This document shows, one piece after another, positions 7,910 to 17,138 of a DNA stretch of 64,000 bases (position 1 is the first letter of the stretch; each line of letters opens with the position of its first letter). The position numbers and the translations under genes were made by a program. The DNA lies in the NCBI RefSeq assembly GCF_964253035.1, contig NZ_CAXUQL020000001.1, forward strand, positions 620,001 to 684,000. The letters run 5' to 3'. The notes beneath the pieces were generated by a model. It was not told where the DNA came from and made no database searches. It saw only the letters and a program-made list of their open reading frames with translations. The DNA comes from Pseudorhodoferax sp032153935. Its GTDB lineage: Bacteria > Pseudomonadota > Gammaproteobacteria > Burkholderiales > Burkholderiaceae_C.

Positions 7910-8902
7910 TTACTTCTTGGCCGCGGCCTTGTCGAAGGCCTCGCGCGTGAACAGTTCGCCGGCCGAGGCCGCCACGGTGCGCACGAGCTCCCAGTCCTTC
8001 TTGTAGGTGATGGGCAGGAAGCGGTCGCCGCCCAGGCCCTTGGCCATCTCGGCCGGGATCTTGTAGTCGTAGAAGCACTGCTTGATCTTGGCCTGCAGCG
8101 CCGGCTCCAGGTTGTTGGCGTAGGCGTAGGCGTCGGTGGGGAACTTGCCGCTGGTGTAGAGCACGCGGAACTCATCGGGCTTGACCACGCCGCGGTCGGT
8201 CATGTGCTGCAGCACGTCGCTGGCCACGGGCGCGGCGTCGTAGTCGCCGGCCTTCACGCCCAGGATGGACTGGTCGTGCTTGCCCGAGTAGACGACCTTG
8301 TAGTCCTTGTCGGGCGTCAGGCCGAGCGTGGGGAACAGCGCGCGCGGCGCCAGGTTGCCCGAGTTCGACGACGGCGAAGTGTGGGCGATGCGCTTGCCCT
8401 TGAGATCGTCCAGCTTCTGGTAGGCGCTCTCGCTGCGCACGATCATCTTGAGGTTCATGCCAACGGAGCCCTGCTCGTTGCCGCGGATCGCGAACGGCAC
8501 GGCCCCGGCCAGGTTCACGGCGAAGTTCACCGGGCCGGGCGAGAACGCGGCGATGTGCAGGCGCCCCGAACGCATGGCCTCGATCTGCGCCGCGTTGGAC
8601 TGCACCGGGAAGAACACCACCTTGCGGTCCACGCAGCTGGACAGGTGGCCCATGAACGGGCGGAACAGCTTTTCGTAGATCGCCGGGTCCTCGACCGGCG
8701 TGAACGCGAACACCAGCGTGCTCGGGTTGCGCAGGCGCTTGGGGTCGGTCGGCGTGTCGGCCACGAGGTCGCGGTCGGCATCGCAGAACTGGGCGTCCAG
8801 GTCGCCGCGGTTCGGGCAGTTGTCCTGTGCGAAGGCCGTGCCGGCGGCCAGCACGATGGCGCCGGCCACGGCATGGCGCAGCAGGGAAAGGGATGTCGTC
8901 AT
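7910..8902 (-). CDS. phnD: Phosphate/phosphite/phosphonate ABC transporter substrate-binding protein
   Basis: 330-residue periplasmic binding protein. A signal peptide ends at about AGTAFA-QD. The mature protein has the PhnD-type fold signatures (VFAFTPVEDPAIYEKLFRPFMGHLSSCVDRKVVF, MRSGRLHIAAFSPG, HTSPSSNSGNLAPRALFPTLGL). Between the signal peptide and the first strand is a Cys-containing insert (DNCPNRGDLDAQFCDADRDL) that I associate with a PhnD subgroup in betaproteobacteria; its two Cys could form a disulfide. First gene of the transporter operon, divergent from a two-component system with a phased repeat between. Ligand unproven. Confidence 0.9.
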   Translation of the reverse strand: MTTSLSLLRHAVAGAIVLAAGTAFAQDNCPNRGDLDAQFCDADRDLVADTPTDPKRLRNPSTLVFAFTPVEDPAIYEKLFRPFMGHLSSCVDRKVVFFPVQSNAAQIEAMRSGRLHIAAFSPGPVNFAVNLAGAVPFAIRGNEQGSVGMNLKMIVRSESAYQKLDDLKGKRIAHTSPSSNSGNLAPRALFPTLGLTPDKDYKVVYSGKHDQSILGVKAGDYDAAPVASDVLQHMTDRGVVKPDEFRVLYTSGKFPTDAYAYANNLEPALQAKIKQCFYDYKIPAEMAKGLGGDRFLPITYKKDWELVRTVAASAGELFTREAFDKAAAKK

Positions 8903-9058
8903 GCGGGCTCTCCTCGTGTCGTTGTGTGCGGGACCGGCGCACTATAGGCAGGGCCCGCGCCGCGGTGGGCGCTATGCTTTCGCCCCCCCTTCAAAGAGCT
9001 TTCAGATGCCTTTCAATCCGACACGGGCTTACCCGCGGGCCTGCCGGGCGGCCGGTCC
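8903..9058. promoter_or_regulatory. Divergent promoter region phnD / response regulator with three 11-bp-phased CYTTCA repeats
   Basis: Three consecutive 11-bp units at 8988-8998, 8999-9009 and 9010-9020 begin CCTTCA, CTTTCA and CTTTCA. Direct hexamers spaced one helical turn apart are the usual target layout for OmpR/PmrA/QseB-type response regulators, which is the family encoded at 9059. The array lies 39-71 bases before that start and about 86 bases from the phnD start. Repeats are seen; binding by the adjacent regulator is inferred. Confidence 0.6.
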
Positions 9059-9733
9059 ATGAGGCTGCTGCTGGTCGAGGACGAACCCGAACTCGGCGCC
9101 ACGCTGGCACGTGTGCTGGAGCGCCGCGGCTTCCAGGTCGCGCACCGGCAAAGCGCCGCCGAAGCCCTGGCCAGCCTGGAGCACGAGCTGTTCGACCTGG
9201 TGGTGCTGGACCTGGGTCTGCCGGGCATGGACGGGCTGCAGCTGCTGCAGCGCCTGCGCGGGCGCGGCAGCACGCTGCCGGTGCTGGTGCTGACCGCGCG
9301 CGGCGGTGTCGGCGACCGCGTGGCCGGCCTCAACGCCGGGGCCGACGACTACCTCGCCAAGCCATTCGACCCCGACGAGCTGGAGGCCCGGCTGCGGGCG
9401 CTGGCGCGCCGCGCCGGCCTGCGCGACGACCCGGAATGCGGCGAGCTGCGCCTGGACCGCGGCGCGGGCGCCTTCTACTGGAAGAGCCAGGCGCTGGAAC
9501 TGACGCCGCGCGAGAGCGCGCTGCTGGCCGGCCTCATGGAGCGGCCGGGCCGCGCCGTCACGCGCGCGCGGCTGCTCGGGCTGGCCTTCGGCGCCGAGGT
9601 GCCGGCCCAGCCCGAGGCGTTGGAGGTGGTGGTGCACCGCCTGCGCAAGAAGCTGGCGCCCACCGGCGTGCAGATCACCACCTTGCGCGGCCTGGGCTAC
9701 CTGCTGCAGCCGAGCCGTGGCGACGAAGACTGA
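9059..9733 (+). CDS. OmpR-family response regulator (TctD/QseB-like)
   Basis: 224 residues. Receiver domain at 1-115 with the acidic pair ED at 7-8, phospho-acceptor Asp51 (VVLDLGLPGMDG) and Lys101 (YLAKPF). Winged-helix DNA-binding domain at about 125-218 (ELTPRESALLAGLMERPGRAVTRARLL, VVVHRLRKKLAPTGVQITTLRGLGYLL). It is followed by its kinase with a 17-base overlap. The closest groups from memory are TctD and QseB/PmrA, which respond to organic acids or envelope signals. Position opposite phnD suggests control of that transporter, and the phased repeats in the shared promoter fit. Confidence 0.93.
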   Translation: MRLLLVEDEPELGATLARVLERRGFQVAHRQSAAEALASLEHELFDLVVLDLGLPGMDGLQLLQRLRGRGSTLPVLVLTARGGVGDRVAGLNAGADDYLAKPFDPDELEARLRALARRAGLRDDPECGELRLDRGAGAFYWKSQALELTPRESALLAGLMERPGRAVTRARLLGLAFGAEVPAQPEALEVVVHRLRKKLAPTGVQITTLRGLGYLLQPSRGDED

Positions 9734-11213
9734 ACCGGCGCGGGCCGGCCGCCCGCCCTCGCTGCGGCGCCGCCTGCTGCTGTGGCTGTCGCTGCCGATC
9801 GCGGTGTTCATCGCCATCGATGCCTATGCCTCCTACCGCGCCGCGCTGGCAACGGCCGAACTCGCCTTCGACCGGCTGCTGGTGACCTCGGCCCATGCCC
9901 TGGGCGACCTGATCCGGCTGGAACGCGGCGAGCTGCAGGTCAGCCTGCCGCATGCCGCGCTGGAGCTCTACGACGGCGCCGTGGCACTGGACGGCGAGGC
10001 CACCACCACGCGCAGCCGCATGGTCTACCGCGTCGGCTTCCTCAATGGCGACTACCTCGCCGGCGAGCCCGATGTGCCGCCCTATGCCGCCGGCATCGCG
10101 CCCGTGCACCCGCGCTACGGCGTGCGGCTGGCCCTGTACGACATGCAGCTGCACGCCCAGCAGCTGCGCATGGCCGCGCTGTGGCTGCCGGTGGAAGCGC
10201 ACGAGGGCCTGCGCTACGTGCTGATCCAGGTCGGCGAGCCCTCGGCCTACCGCGACGGCCTGGCCCGCAGCATCCTGTGGCAGACGCTGCAGCGCCAGCT
10301 CGTGCTGCTGGGGCTGCTGCTGGGCCTGGTGTGGATCGCCGCCACGGTCGCGCTGCGGCCGCTGCGGGCCTTCGCGCGCCGGCTGGACCGGCGCACGGCC
10401 AGCGAAGCCTCCCCGCTGAGCAGCCCGCACGCGCCCCAGGAGCTGGGCCCCGTGGTGCATGCCTTCAACGGCCTGCTGCAGCGCGTGGGCGAGGCCCAGG
10501 CGCAGCAGCAGCGGCTGATCGCCGATGCGTCGCACCAGTTGCGCACGCCGCTGGCCACGCTGCAGCTGCACGCCCACGCCGGCCTGAGCGGTGCCATGCC
10601 GCCGCGCGAGGCGCTCGAACGCATCGCCGCCACCACCGAGCGCACCGGCCGCATGGTTCACCAGCTGCTGGCGTGGAGCCGCGCCCGCGCGCCGCAGGCC
10701 GATGCCGAGGCCGTGCCGGACCAGGTCGACCTGCGCGAACTGCTGGAAGAGGTGGCCGTCGAGCTGTCGCCGCTGCTGGCCCGGCGGCACCAGGACTTCC
10801 AGCTCGATGCGCCCTCCTGCCGCTGGCAGGGCCCGGTGTGGATGGTCCAGGAGATCGTGGTGAACCTCCTGCACAACGCGCTGAGCTACACGCCCGACGG
10901 CGGCAGCATCGCCGTCGAGCTCGTGCTGGCGCCAGCGCACATCGTGCTGCGCGTGCTCGACGACGGGCCCGGGCTGCCGGCACCGCTGCTGGCCGCGCCG
11001 TTCCAGCCCTTCGTGCGCAGCAGCGCTGGCGGCGCCGGCCTCGGCCTGGCGATCTGCCAGGACCTGGCACGCGGCTGCGGCGGCACACTGACGGTCAGCA
11101 ACCGTCCGGCCGCCGCAGGCCGCGGCGGCGTCGAGGCCCGCCTGACGCTGCCGCGCGCGCCCGCCGCCGAGACCGGCGGCCCGGCGGCATCTGCGCCACA
11201 ATCGCCGCCATGA
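9717..11213 (+). CDS. Sensor histidine kinase (TctE-like, two-component)
   Basis: 498 residues from a GTG at 9717 that overlaps the response regulator by 17 bases. A first membrane segment (about 24-45) and a second (about 195-218) flank a periplasmic sensor region of about 150 residues that resembles the 2CSK_N domain of TctE/QseC kinases. Then come a HAMP-like linker, the HisKA box DASHQLRTPLATLQLHAHAG with the phospho-accepting His, and an ATPase domain with N box (EIVVNLLHNALSYTP), DDGPGLP and GAGLGLAI. The C-terminal tail is Pro/Ala-rich. Its stop overlaps the proA ATG (ATGA). Confidence 0.92.
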   Translation: MATKTEPARAGRPPSLRRRLLLWLSLPIAVFIAIDAYASYRAALATAELAFDRLLVTSAHALGDLIRLERGELQVSLPHAALELYDGAVALDGEATTTRSRMVYRVGFLNGDYLAGEPDVPPYAAGIAPVHPRYGVRLALYDMQLHAQQLRMAALWLPVEAHEGLRYVLIQVGEPSAYRDGLARSILWQTLQRQLVLLGLLLGLVWIAATVALRPLRAFARRLDRRTASEASPLSSPHAPQELGPVVHAFNGLLQRVGEAQAQQQRLIADASHQLRTPLATLQLHAHAGLSGAMPPREALERIAATTERTGRMVHQLLAWSRARAPQADAEAVPDQVDLRELLEEVAVELSPLLARRHQDFQLDAPSCRWQGPVWMVQEIVVNLLHNALSYTPDGGSIAVELVLAPAHIVLRVLDDGPGLPAPLLAAPFQPFVRSSAGGAGLGLAICQDLARGCGGTLTVSNRPAAAGRGGVEARLTLPRAPAAETGGPAASAPQSPP

Positions 11214-12490
11214 ATGCGTTGAACATCGCCGAATACGCCCAGACGCTGGGCGTGCAGGCCCGCCAGGCCTCGGCCGCCATGGCGCGCGCCAGCACCGCCA
11301 CCAAGAACCAGGCCCTGCGCGCGCTCGCACGGCTGCTGCGCGGGCAAACCGGGCCGCTGCAGGCCGACAACGCCAAGGACATCGCACGCGCCGAGGCCGC
11401 CGGCCTGTCGGCGCCCATGGTGGACCGCCTGAAGCTCACGCCCAAGGTGCTGGACACCGTGGCCCAGGGCTGCGAGCAGCTGGCCGCCATGCCCGACCTG
11501 ATCGGCGAGATCAGCGGCATGCAGCAGCAGCCCAGCGGCATCCGCGTGGGCCAGATGCGCGTGCCGCTCGGCGTGTTCGCGATGATTTTCGAGAGCCGGC
11601 CCAACGTGACCATCGAGGCCGCCAGCCTCTCGATCAAGAGCGGCAACGCCTGCATCCTGCGCGGCGGCTCCGAGGCCATCGAATCGAACAAGGCGCTGGC
11701 CCGGCTGGTGCAGCAGGCGCTCGCAGAAGCCGGCCTGCCGGCCGAGGCCGTGCAACTCGTGCAGACCACCGACCGCGAGGCCGTGGGCCACTTGATCGCC
11801 ATGCCCGCGCATGTGGACGTGGTGATCCCGCGCGGCGGCAAAGGCCTGATCGAGCGCATCAGCCGCGAGGCCAAGGTGCCCGTCATCAAGCACCTGGACG
11901 GCAACTGCCATGTCTACGTGGACGACCCCTGCGACATCGCCATGGCCGTGACCGTGGCCGACAACGCCAAGACGCAGAAGTACAGCCCCTGCAACGCAGC
12001 CGAAGGCCTGCTCGTGGCGCGCGGCGTGGCGGCCGAGTTCCTGCCGCAGATCGGCGCCGTCTACGCCGCCAAGGGCGTGGAGATGCGCTGCGATGCCGAG
12101 GCCGCTGCCATCCTGGCCAGCGTCGCCGGTGCGCAGCTCGTGCCCGCCACCGAGCAGGACTGGTCCGAGGAGTACCTCGCGCCCGTCATCGCCGTGAAGG
12201 TGGTCGAAGGCCTGGACGAGGCCATTGCCCACATCAACCGCTACGGCAGCCACCACACCGACGCCATCCTCACGCGCGACCACATGCACGCCCAGCGCTT
12301 TCTGCGCGAGGTCGATTCGGCCAGCGTGATGGTCAACACCAGCACGCGCTTCGCCGACGGCTTCGAGTACGGGCTGGGCGCGGAGATCGGCATCAGCACC
12401 GACAAGTTCCACGCGCGCGGCCCGGTCGGCCTGCTGGGCCTGACCTCGCTCAAGTACGTGGTGCTGGGCAACGGCGAAACGCGCCACTGA
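11210..12490 (+). CDS. proA: Glutamate-5-semialdehyde dehydrogenase (gamma-glutamyl phosphate reductase)
   Basis: 426 residues, full length for ProA, which reduces gamma-glutamyl phosphate to glutamate semialdehyde in proline synthesis. Diagnostic blocks are MIFESRPNVTIEAASLSIKSGNACILRGGSEA, DVVIPRGGKGLI, VIKHLDGNCHVYVD, catalytic Cys in KYSPCNAAEGLLV, and the C-terminal FADGFEYGLGAEIGISTDKFHARGPVGL. The ATG (11210-11212) overlaps the kinase stop by four bases, so proA may be partly cotranscribed with the two-component genes. proA and the fusion enzyme at 2247 share the metabolite glutamate semialdehyde. Confidence 0.97.
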   Translation: MNALNIAEYAQTLGVQARQASAAMARASTATKNQALRALARLLRGQTGPLQADNAKDIARAEAAGLSAPMVDRLKLTPKVLDTVAQGCEQLAAMPDLIGEISGMQQQPSGIRVGQMRVPLGVFAMIFESRPNVTIEAASLSIKSGNACILRGGSEAIESNKALARLVQQALAEAGLPAEAVQLVQTTDREAVGHLIAMPAHVDVVIPRGGKGLIERISREAKVPVIKHLDGNCHVYVDDPCDIAMAVTVADNAKTQKYSPCNAAEGLLVARGVAAEFLPQIGAVYAAKGVEMRCDAEAAAILASVAGAQLVPATEQDWSEEYLAPVIAVKVVEGLDEAIAHINRYGSHHTDAILTRDHMHAQRFLREVDSASVMVNTSTRFADGFEYGLGAEIGISTDKFHARGPVGLLGLTSLKYVVLGNGETRH

Positions 12491-12512
12491 TCCGGGCCAC
12501 GGCCCGCAGGCC

Positions 12513-14003
12513 ATGAGAGTCATCATCCTGGGCGCCGGCCGTGTCGGCGAGAGCGTCGTGGACAGCCTGGTGTCCGAGAAGAACGACATCACCGTCATCG
12601 ACACCGATGCGCGCCGCCTGCGCGCATTGGAAGAGCGTTACGACCTGCGCGGCCTGGTCGGCAGCGGCGTCGACCCGGACGTGCTGGAGGAAGCCGGCGC
12701 GCGCGACGCCGACATGCTGATCGCCTGCGCCGCGCTGGACGAGACCAACCTGGTCTGTTGCAAGATCGCGCACCGGCGCTTCAACATCCCCACGCGCATC
12801 GCGCGCGTGCGCTCGCAGGCCTTTCGCCACGGCAGCGACCTGGTCGACAAGGAAGGTTTCGCCGTCGACCGCGTGATCTGCCCCGAGGAATCGCTGACGC
12901 GCTACATCTTCAAGCTGATCGAGCACCCCGAGGCGCTGCAGGTGCGCGAGTTCGCGGGCGGCCTGGCCTGCCTGGTGTCGGTGCGCGCCGTGGCCGGCGC
13001 GCCGCTGGTGGCGCACGACATCGCCGACCTGCGCGACTGCGTGCCCGACGTGCCCATGCGCATCGTCGCGATCTACCGCCGCTTCGAGGACGAGCCCGAC
13101 CGCTTCATCGCCTGCAGCGGGCGCACCCGCGTGGAACCCGGCGACGAGGTCTTCGTGCTGGCCGCGCGCGATGACATCCCGCGCGTGCTGCATGCGCTGC
13201 ACCGCGACGAGCACCGCGGCCAGGGCCGGCCCCAGCGCAGCGTGCAGCGCATCATGATCGCCGGCGGCGGCCGTGTGGGCGAGCGGCTGGCGCAGGAGCT
13301 GGCGGCGGCCGATGCAGGCTTCCACGTCAAGGTCATCGACCACGGCGCCGAACGCTGCATCGAACTGGCCGGCAAGCTGCCGCACGAGGTGCTGGTGCTG
13401 CACGGCGATGCCACCGACGAGAACCTGCTGGAGGACGAAGGCATCGAGACCATCGACCTGTTCCTGGCGCTGACCAACGACGACGAGAACAACATCATGT
13501 CCAGCCTGCTGGCCAAGCAGCTGGGCGCCAGACGCGTGCTGGCCCTGATCAACCGGCGCAGCTACGCCGAGCTCATGCACGGCACGCAGATCGACATCGC
13601 GCTGTCGCCCGCGCAGGCCATGATCGGCGAGCTGCTGGCCCATGTGCGCCAGGGCGACGTGCAGGCCGTGCACAGCCTGCGCCGCGGCGTGGCCGAGGGC
13701 CTGGAGATCGTCGCACGCGGCGACCGCAAGACCTCGCGCGTGGTCGGCCGTGCGGTGCGCGACCTGAAGCTGCCCGAGCAGGCGCACTTCGGCCTGATCG
13801 TGCGCGGCCTGCCCGACCCGCTTGCACTGCCCGAAACCGAGGCCGAGGCCGACACCGCAGCAGCGCTCGTGGCGCCCCAGGTCATCATCCCGAGCGGCGA
13901 CACGGTGATCGAGAGCAACGACCACGTGGTGATCTTCGTGCCGCACAAGCGCCTGATCCGCGACGTGGAGAAGGCCTTCCGCGTGAGCGCCGCCTTCTTC
14001 TGA
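12513..14003 (+). CDS. trkA: Trk system potassium transporter TrkA
   Basis: 496-residue cytoplasmic NAD-binding gating subunit of the Trk potassium channel. It has two tandem RCK units, each opening with a Rossmann glycine motif (GAGRVG at residues 7-12; AGGGRVGE near 250), each followed by a TrkA-C domain (about 140-225 and 375-490). Length slightly exceeds the 458 residues of E. coli TrkA, mainly from a C-terminal Pro/Glu/Ala-rich loop before the last strand (LPETEAEADTAAALVAPQ). It is followed 10 bases later by trkH, its membrane partner. Confidence 0.96.
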   Translation: MRVIILGAGRVGESVVDSLVSEKNDITVIDTDARRLRALEERYDLRGLVGSGVDPDVLEEAGARDADMLIACAALDETNLVCCKIAHRRFNIPTRIARVRSQAFRHGSDLVDKEGFAVDRVICPEESLTRYIFKLIEHPEALQVREFAGGLACLVSVRAVAGAPLVAHDIADLRDCVPDVPMRIVAIYRRFEDEPDRFIACSGRTRVEPGDEVFVLAARDDIPRVLHALHRDEHRGQGRPQRSVQRIMIAGGGRVGERLAQELAAADAGFHVKVIDHGAERCIELAGKLPHEVLVLHGDATDENLLEDEGIETIDLFLALTNDDENNIMSSLLAKQLGARRVLALINRRSYAELMHGTQIDIALSPAQAMIGELLAHVRQGDVQAVHSLRRGVAEGLEIVARGDRKTSRVVGRAVRDLKLPEQAHFGLIVRGLPDPLALPETEAEADTAAALVAPQVIIPSGDTVIESNDHVVIFVPHKRLIRDVEKAFRVSAAFF

Positions 14004-14013
14004 ACCCGCATCC

Positions 14014-15480
14014 ATGCGCGACATCTTTCCGGTCCTGCGCGTGCTGGGCGTGATGCTCACGTTCATGGCCTGGTCCATGGCGCTGCCGCTGGCCGTGTCG
14101 TGGCAGTGGCAGGACGGCGTGGCCGACGCCTACATCGCCTCCTTCCTCGTGACCATGGCGGCGGGCGTGCTGCTGTGGCGCGGCATGCAGCGCCACCGGC
14201 GCGAGCTGCAGCCGCGCCACGGCGTGATGCTGGTCTCGCTGGCCTGGCTGTTGCTGCCGCTGTTCGCGGCGCTGCCGCTGGAGCTGGCCTTCATGAAGAT
14301 CGGCCGGCCGCTGAGCTTCACGCATTCCTACTTCGAGGCCGTGTCCGGGCTCACCACCACGGGCGGCACGGTGCTGAACAAGCTCGACACGCTGCCCGTG
14401 TCGGTGAACTTCTGGCGCTGCTTCCTGCAATGGGTGGGCGGCATGGGTATCCTGATCCTGGCCGTGGCGGTGCTGCCGCTGCTGGGCGTGGGCGGCAGCC
14501 AGCTGTTCAAGGCCGAGGCCGCCGGTCCGATCAAGGACAACAAGCTCACGCCGCGCATGGCCCAGACCGCCAAGGGCCTGTGGGGCGTGTACGCCACGCT
14601 CTCCACCGCCTGCGCGCTGGCCTACTGGGCCGGCGGCATGCCGCCCATCGAAGCGGTCATGCACATGTTCACCACCGTGAGCCTGGGCGGCCTGTCGTCG
14701 CACGATGCGAGCCTGGGCTACTTCCAGTCGCCGCTGCTGGAGATGACGGCCGTGGTCTTCATGCTGTTCGCCAGCTGCAACTTCGCGCTGTACTTCACGG
14801 CGGTGCGCAAGGGCCGGCTCAGCGTGGCGCTGTCCGATCCCGAGCTGCGTGCCACGCTCAGCGTGCTCGTCGGTGGCGGGCTGCTGGCCGGTCTGCTGCT
14901 GTGGGGCAAGGGCATCTATCCACCGCTGGACGCGCTGCGCCACGGCATGTTCCACGTGGTCTCGGTGGCGACGACGACCGGCTATTCGACCCAGGACTAC
15001 CTGCTCTGGCCCGTCTTCCTGCCGCTCTTCATGCTGCTGCTGTCGGGCATCGCCACCAGCGCGGGCTCCACCGGCGGCGGCATCAAGATGGTGCGCATGC
15101 TGATCCTCTTGCAGCAGGCGCGCCGCGAGATCCGCCGGCTCGCGCACCCGCGCGCGGTGCAGCCCGTGCGGCTGGGCAAGGCGGTGGTCGACACGCCGGT
15201 GATCTTCGCCGTGCTGGCCTTCATGCTAGTCTACGGCGCCACAGTGATCGTGCTGTCCATGGTGCTGATGCTGACCGACCTGGACCCGGTGTCCGCCTTC
15301 AGTGCCATCATCGCCAGCGTCAACTGCATGGGGCCGGGCCTGGGCGCGGTCGGCCCGGCGTCTTCGTTCGCAGTACTGAACGACTTCCAGGTCTGGGTCT
15401 GCACGCTGGCCATGCTGATGGGGCGGCTGGAGATGCTGAGCTTCATGGCGCTGCTGATGCCGTCGTTCTGGAAGAACTGA
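14014..15480 (+). CDS. trkH: Trk system potassium uptake protein TrkH
   Basis: 488-residue inner-membrane potassium-translocating subunit. The four selectivity-filter loops are visible in order: SGLTTTGGTVL, FTTVSLGGLSS, VATTTGYST and ASVNCMGPG. About ten to twelve hydrophobic segments surround them. It pairs with TrkA directly upstream for constitutive moderate-affinity K+ uptake. The next gene downstream (15706) belongs to a different, lower-GC module. Confidence 0.96.
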   Translation: MRDIFPVLRVLGVMLTFMAWSMALPLAVSWQWQDGVADAYIASFLVTMAAGVLLWRGMQRHRRELQPRHGVMLVSLAWLLLPLFAALPLELAFMKIGRPLSFTHSYFEAVSGLTTTGGTVLNKLDTLPVSVNFWRCFLQWVGGMGILILAVAVLPLLGVGGSQLFKAEAAGPIKDNKLTPRMAQTAKGLWGVYATLSTACALAYWAGGMPPIEAVMHMFTTVSLGGLSSHDASLGYFQSPLLEMTAVVFMLFASCNFALYFTAVRKGRLSVALSDPELRATLSVLVGGGLLAGLLLWGKGIYPPLDALRHGMFHVVSVATTTGYSTQDYLLWPVFLPLFMLLLSGIATSAGSTGGGIKMVRMLILLQQARREIRRLAHPRAVQPVRLGKAVVDTPVIFAVLAFMLVYGATVIVLSMVLMLTDLDPVSAFSAIIASVNCMGPGLGAVGPASSFAVLNDFQVWVCTLAMLMGRLEMLSFMALLMPSFWKN

Positions 15481-15705
15481 ATAACTGCACATGCTCGCGT
15501 GCGCACCGTGTAGCAGCAGAGCGCGATCACGATCCAGCGATCCTCCTGAGAGGCGCTCCATGCGGTCTGTAGCAATACTCCGACGTAGCCGTGCCGACGC
15601 CCACCTTGTGTCCATCCGCTGCGACGCCTGCATTTCCTGAGGCCGCTCACCGGCGCTCGTCGGGCGCGAGAATGGGACTCTTCCAACGAAACTGCTGCCC
15701 GCCCG
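15481..15705. other. Intergenic boundary between trkH and the ptuAB-like module
   Basis: 225 bases with no convincing gene on either strand. Composition starts to fall toward that of the following pair. I found no attachment-site duplication, tRNA fragment or insertion-sequence end here. It presumably holds the promoter of the ATPase gene, but no clear -35/-10 pair stands out. Confidence 0.35.
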
Positions 15706-17136
15706 ATGCGCTTAAAGTCCGTCACGCTCAACAACTTCCGTTGCTTCCAGCACCTGCGCATTGATCTGCATCCGCGGCTGACCGTGCTGGTGGGCGACAA
15801 CGGCGCGGGAAAAACGGCAGTGCTCGACGGCATTGCCGTTGCATTGCGCATGGTGATGACTCAGCTTTCCTCGGCTGACCAGCGGCTCAGCGGACCCGGC
15901 ATCGACGACACCGACTTCCGCCGCGTTGTGCTACCGAACCGAGGTGGTCGGGAGCGCTGGGGTTCAGCCGCCTATGCCCAGGTGATTGCTGAAACATTCG
16001 ACGGGTTGCGCTGGGACCACTGGAAGCCCGCTGCAGGAGGCAAAGAGCAGCCTGCAGATAAGGTGGGTATCCAGAACCTCAAGCAGCGCATGCAGGGACT
16101 GATGGATTCGTACAAAGTTGAGTCGCCGCAGCTCACCCCGGTGTTTGCCTACTATGGCGCACAGCGGGGCACCATCGACGTGCCGACACGCTTGCGAAGC
16201 GCCAAGCAGAACTACGGCCATCCAGCTGCGGCTCTCATTGGAGCCTTGGACGCACGCAGTGACTTTCGAGAGATGCTGGCCTGGTTCGACAACGAAGAAG
16301 CCACGGAACTACGCGCCAACCGCGGCGTGGTCGACGACAACTTCGAGGAGCTGCCGTCTTTGACAGCAGTGCGGGCATCTGTCGCGTACCTACTGCAGGA
16401 TGCCTTCCACTCCCCGCATTTCAACCGCGACCACAAGTTCGTCCTGATCCGCAAATCCGACGGCGCCCATCTGCTCGTGGACCAGTTGAGCCAGGGCTAT
16501 CAAAGCATGCTGGCTCTGGCCATGGATTTTTCGCGGCGTTTGGCCATCGCAAACAGCCACCTGCACTACAACAGCAAGGACGCTAACAACCAGGTGTTCG
16601 ACGCGCTAGCTGCATTGAGCGCCCTCGACCACAGCTACGACGACAGTGTCCCAGTGCACTTCCTCGACGCGCTCACGATGAGTGCACCGGCGATCATGCT
16701 GGTGGATGAAATCGATCTGCATTTGCACCCAACCTGGCAGCAACGCGTGTTGAACGATCTGCTGCGCACATTTCCCCTCACCCAGTTCATCGTCACCACA
16801 CACAGCCCGCAGGTGCTCAGCACAGTGGCTAGGCAACACATCCGCGTTTTGCAGGCCACGGACGACGGATTTGCGGCCCAGCCGCCTGATTTCAGCCCCT
16901 TGGCCCACGAATCCGGAGATGCTCTCGCCAAAGTCATGGGTACGCACCGCGAGCCCGAGCTGGCACTGCAGGCCAGCATCCGAGGGTTCGAGCAACTTGT
17001 GCGCGCCGGGAATGAGGACAGCCCGGACGCGCAAGCGCTGCGTCAAGAGTTGGACAGGGCTGGCTACCAGTTCCACGAGAGCGACCTCGTCACTTGGCGG
17101 TTCCTTGCGCGCAGACAGGCCAGTGGGGAGCACTGA
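15706..17136 (+). CDS. ptuA: AAA (ABC/SMC-like) ATPase, Septu PtuA-like
   Basis: 476 residues. The N-terminus RLKSVTLNNFRCFQHL and Walker A GDNGAGKT (residues 30-37, Lys36), a signature-like LVDQLSQGYQSMLALAMDF, Walker B IMLVDEIDLHLHP (Asp334, Glu335) and TTHSPQVLS define an SMC/OLD-type ATPase of the kind that partners defence nucleases. The gene for a small HNH protein starts two bases after its stop. This ATPase + TIGR02646-type HNH pairing is that of the Septu anti-phage system, in which the ATPase holds and regulates the nuclease. GC is clearly lower than in flanking genes, suggesting acquisition. Other RecF/OLD-like defence ATPases are the alternative. Confidence 0.78.
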   Translation: MRLKSVTLNNFRCFQHLRIDLHPRLTVLVGDNGAGKTAVLDGIAVALRMVMTQLSSADQRLSGPGIDDTDFRRVVLPNRGGRERWGSAAYAQVIAETFDGLRWDHWKPAAGGKEQPADKVGIQNLKQRMQGLMDSYKVESPQLTPVFAYYGAQRGTIDVPTRLRSAKQNYGHPAAALIGALDARSDFREMLAWFDNEEATELRANRGVVDDNFEELPSLTAVRASVAYLLQDAFHSPHFNRDHKFVLIRKSDGAHLLVDQLSQGYQSMLALAMDFSRRLAIANSHLHYNSKDANNQVFDALAALSALDHSYDDSVPVHFLDALTMSAPAIMLVDEIDLHLHPTWQQRVLNDLLRTFPLTQFIVTTHSPQVLSTVARQHIRVLQATDDGFAAQPPDFSPLAHESGDALAKVMGTHREPELALQASIRGFEQLVRAGNEDSPDAQALRQELDRAGYQFHESDLVTWRFLARRQASGEH

Positions 17137-17138
17137 CC

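Noticed and set aside
5536..8902. Calling the transporter a phosphonate system with certainty
   Set aside because: No phosphonate-degrading genes are in the window; the PhnD subgroup's ligand is unproven, so only the family name is used.
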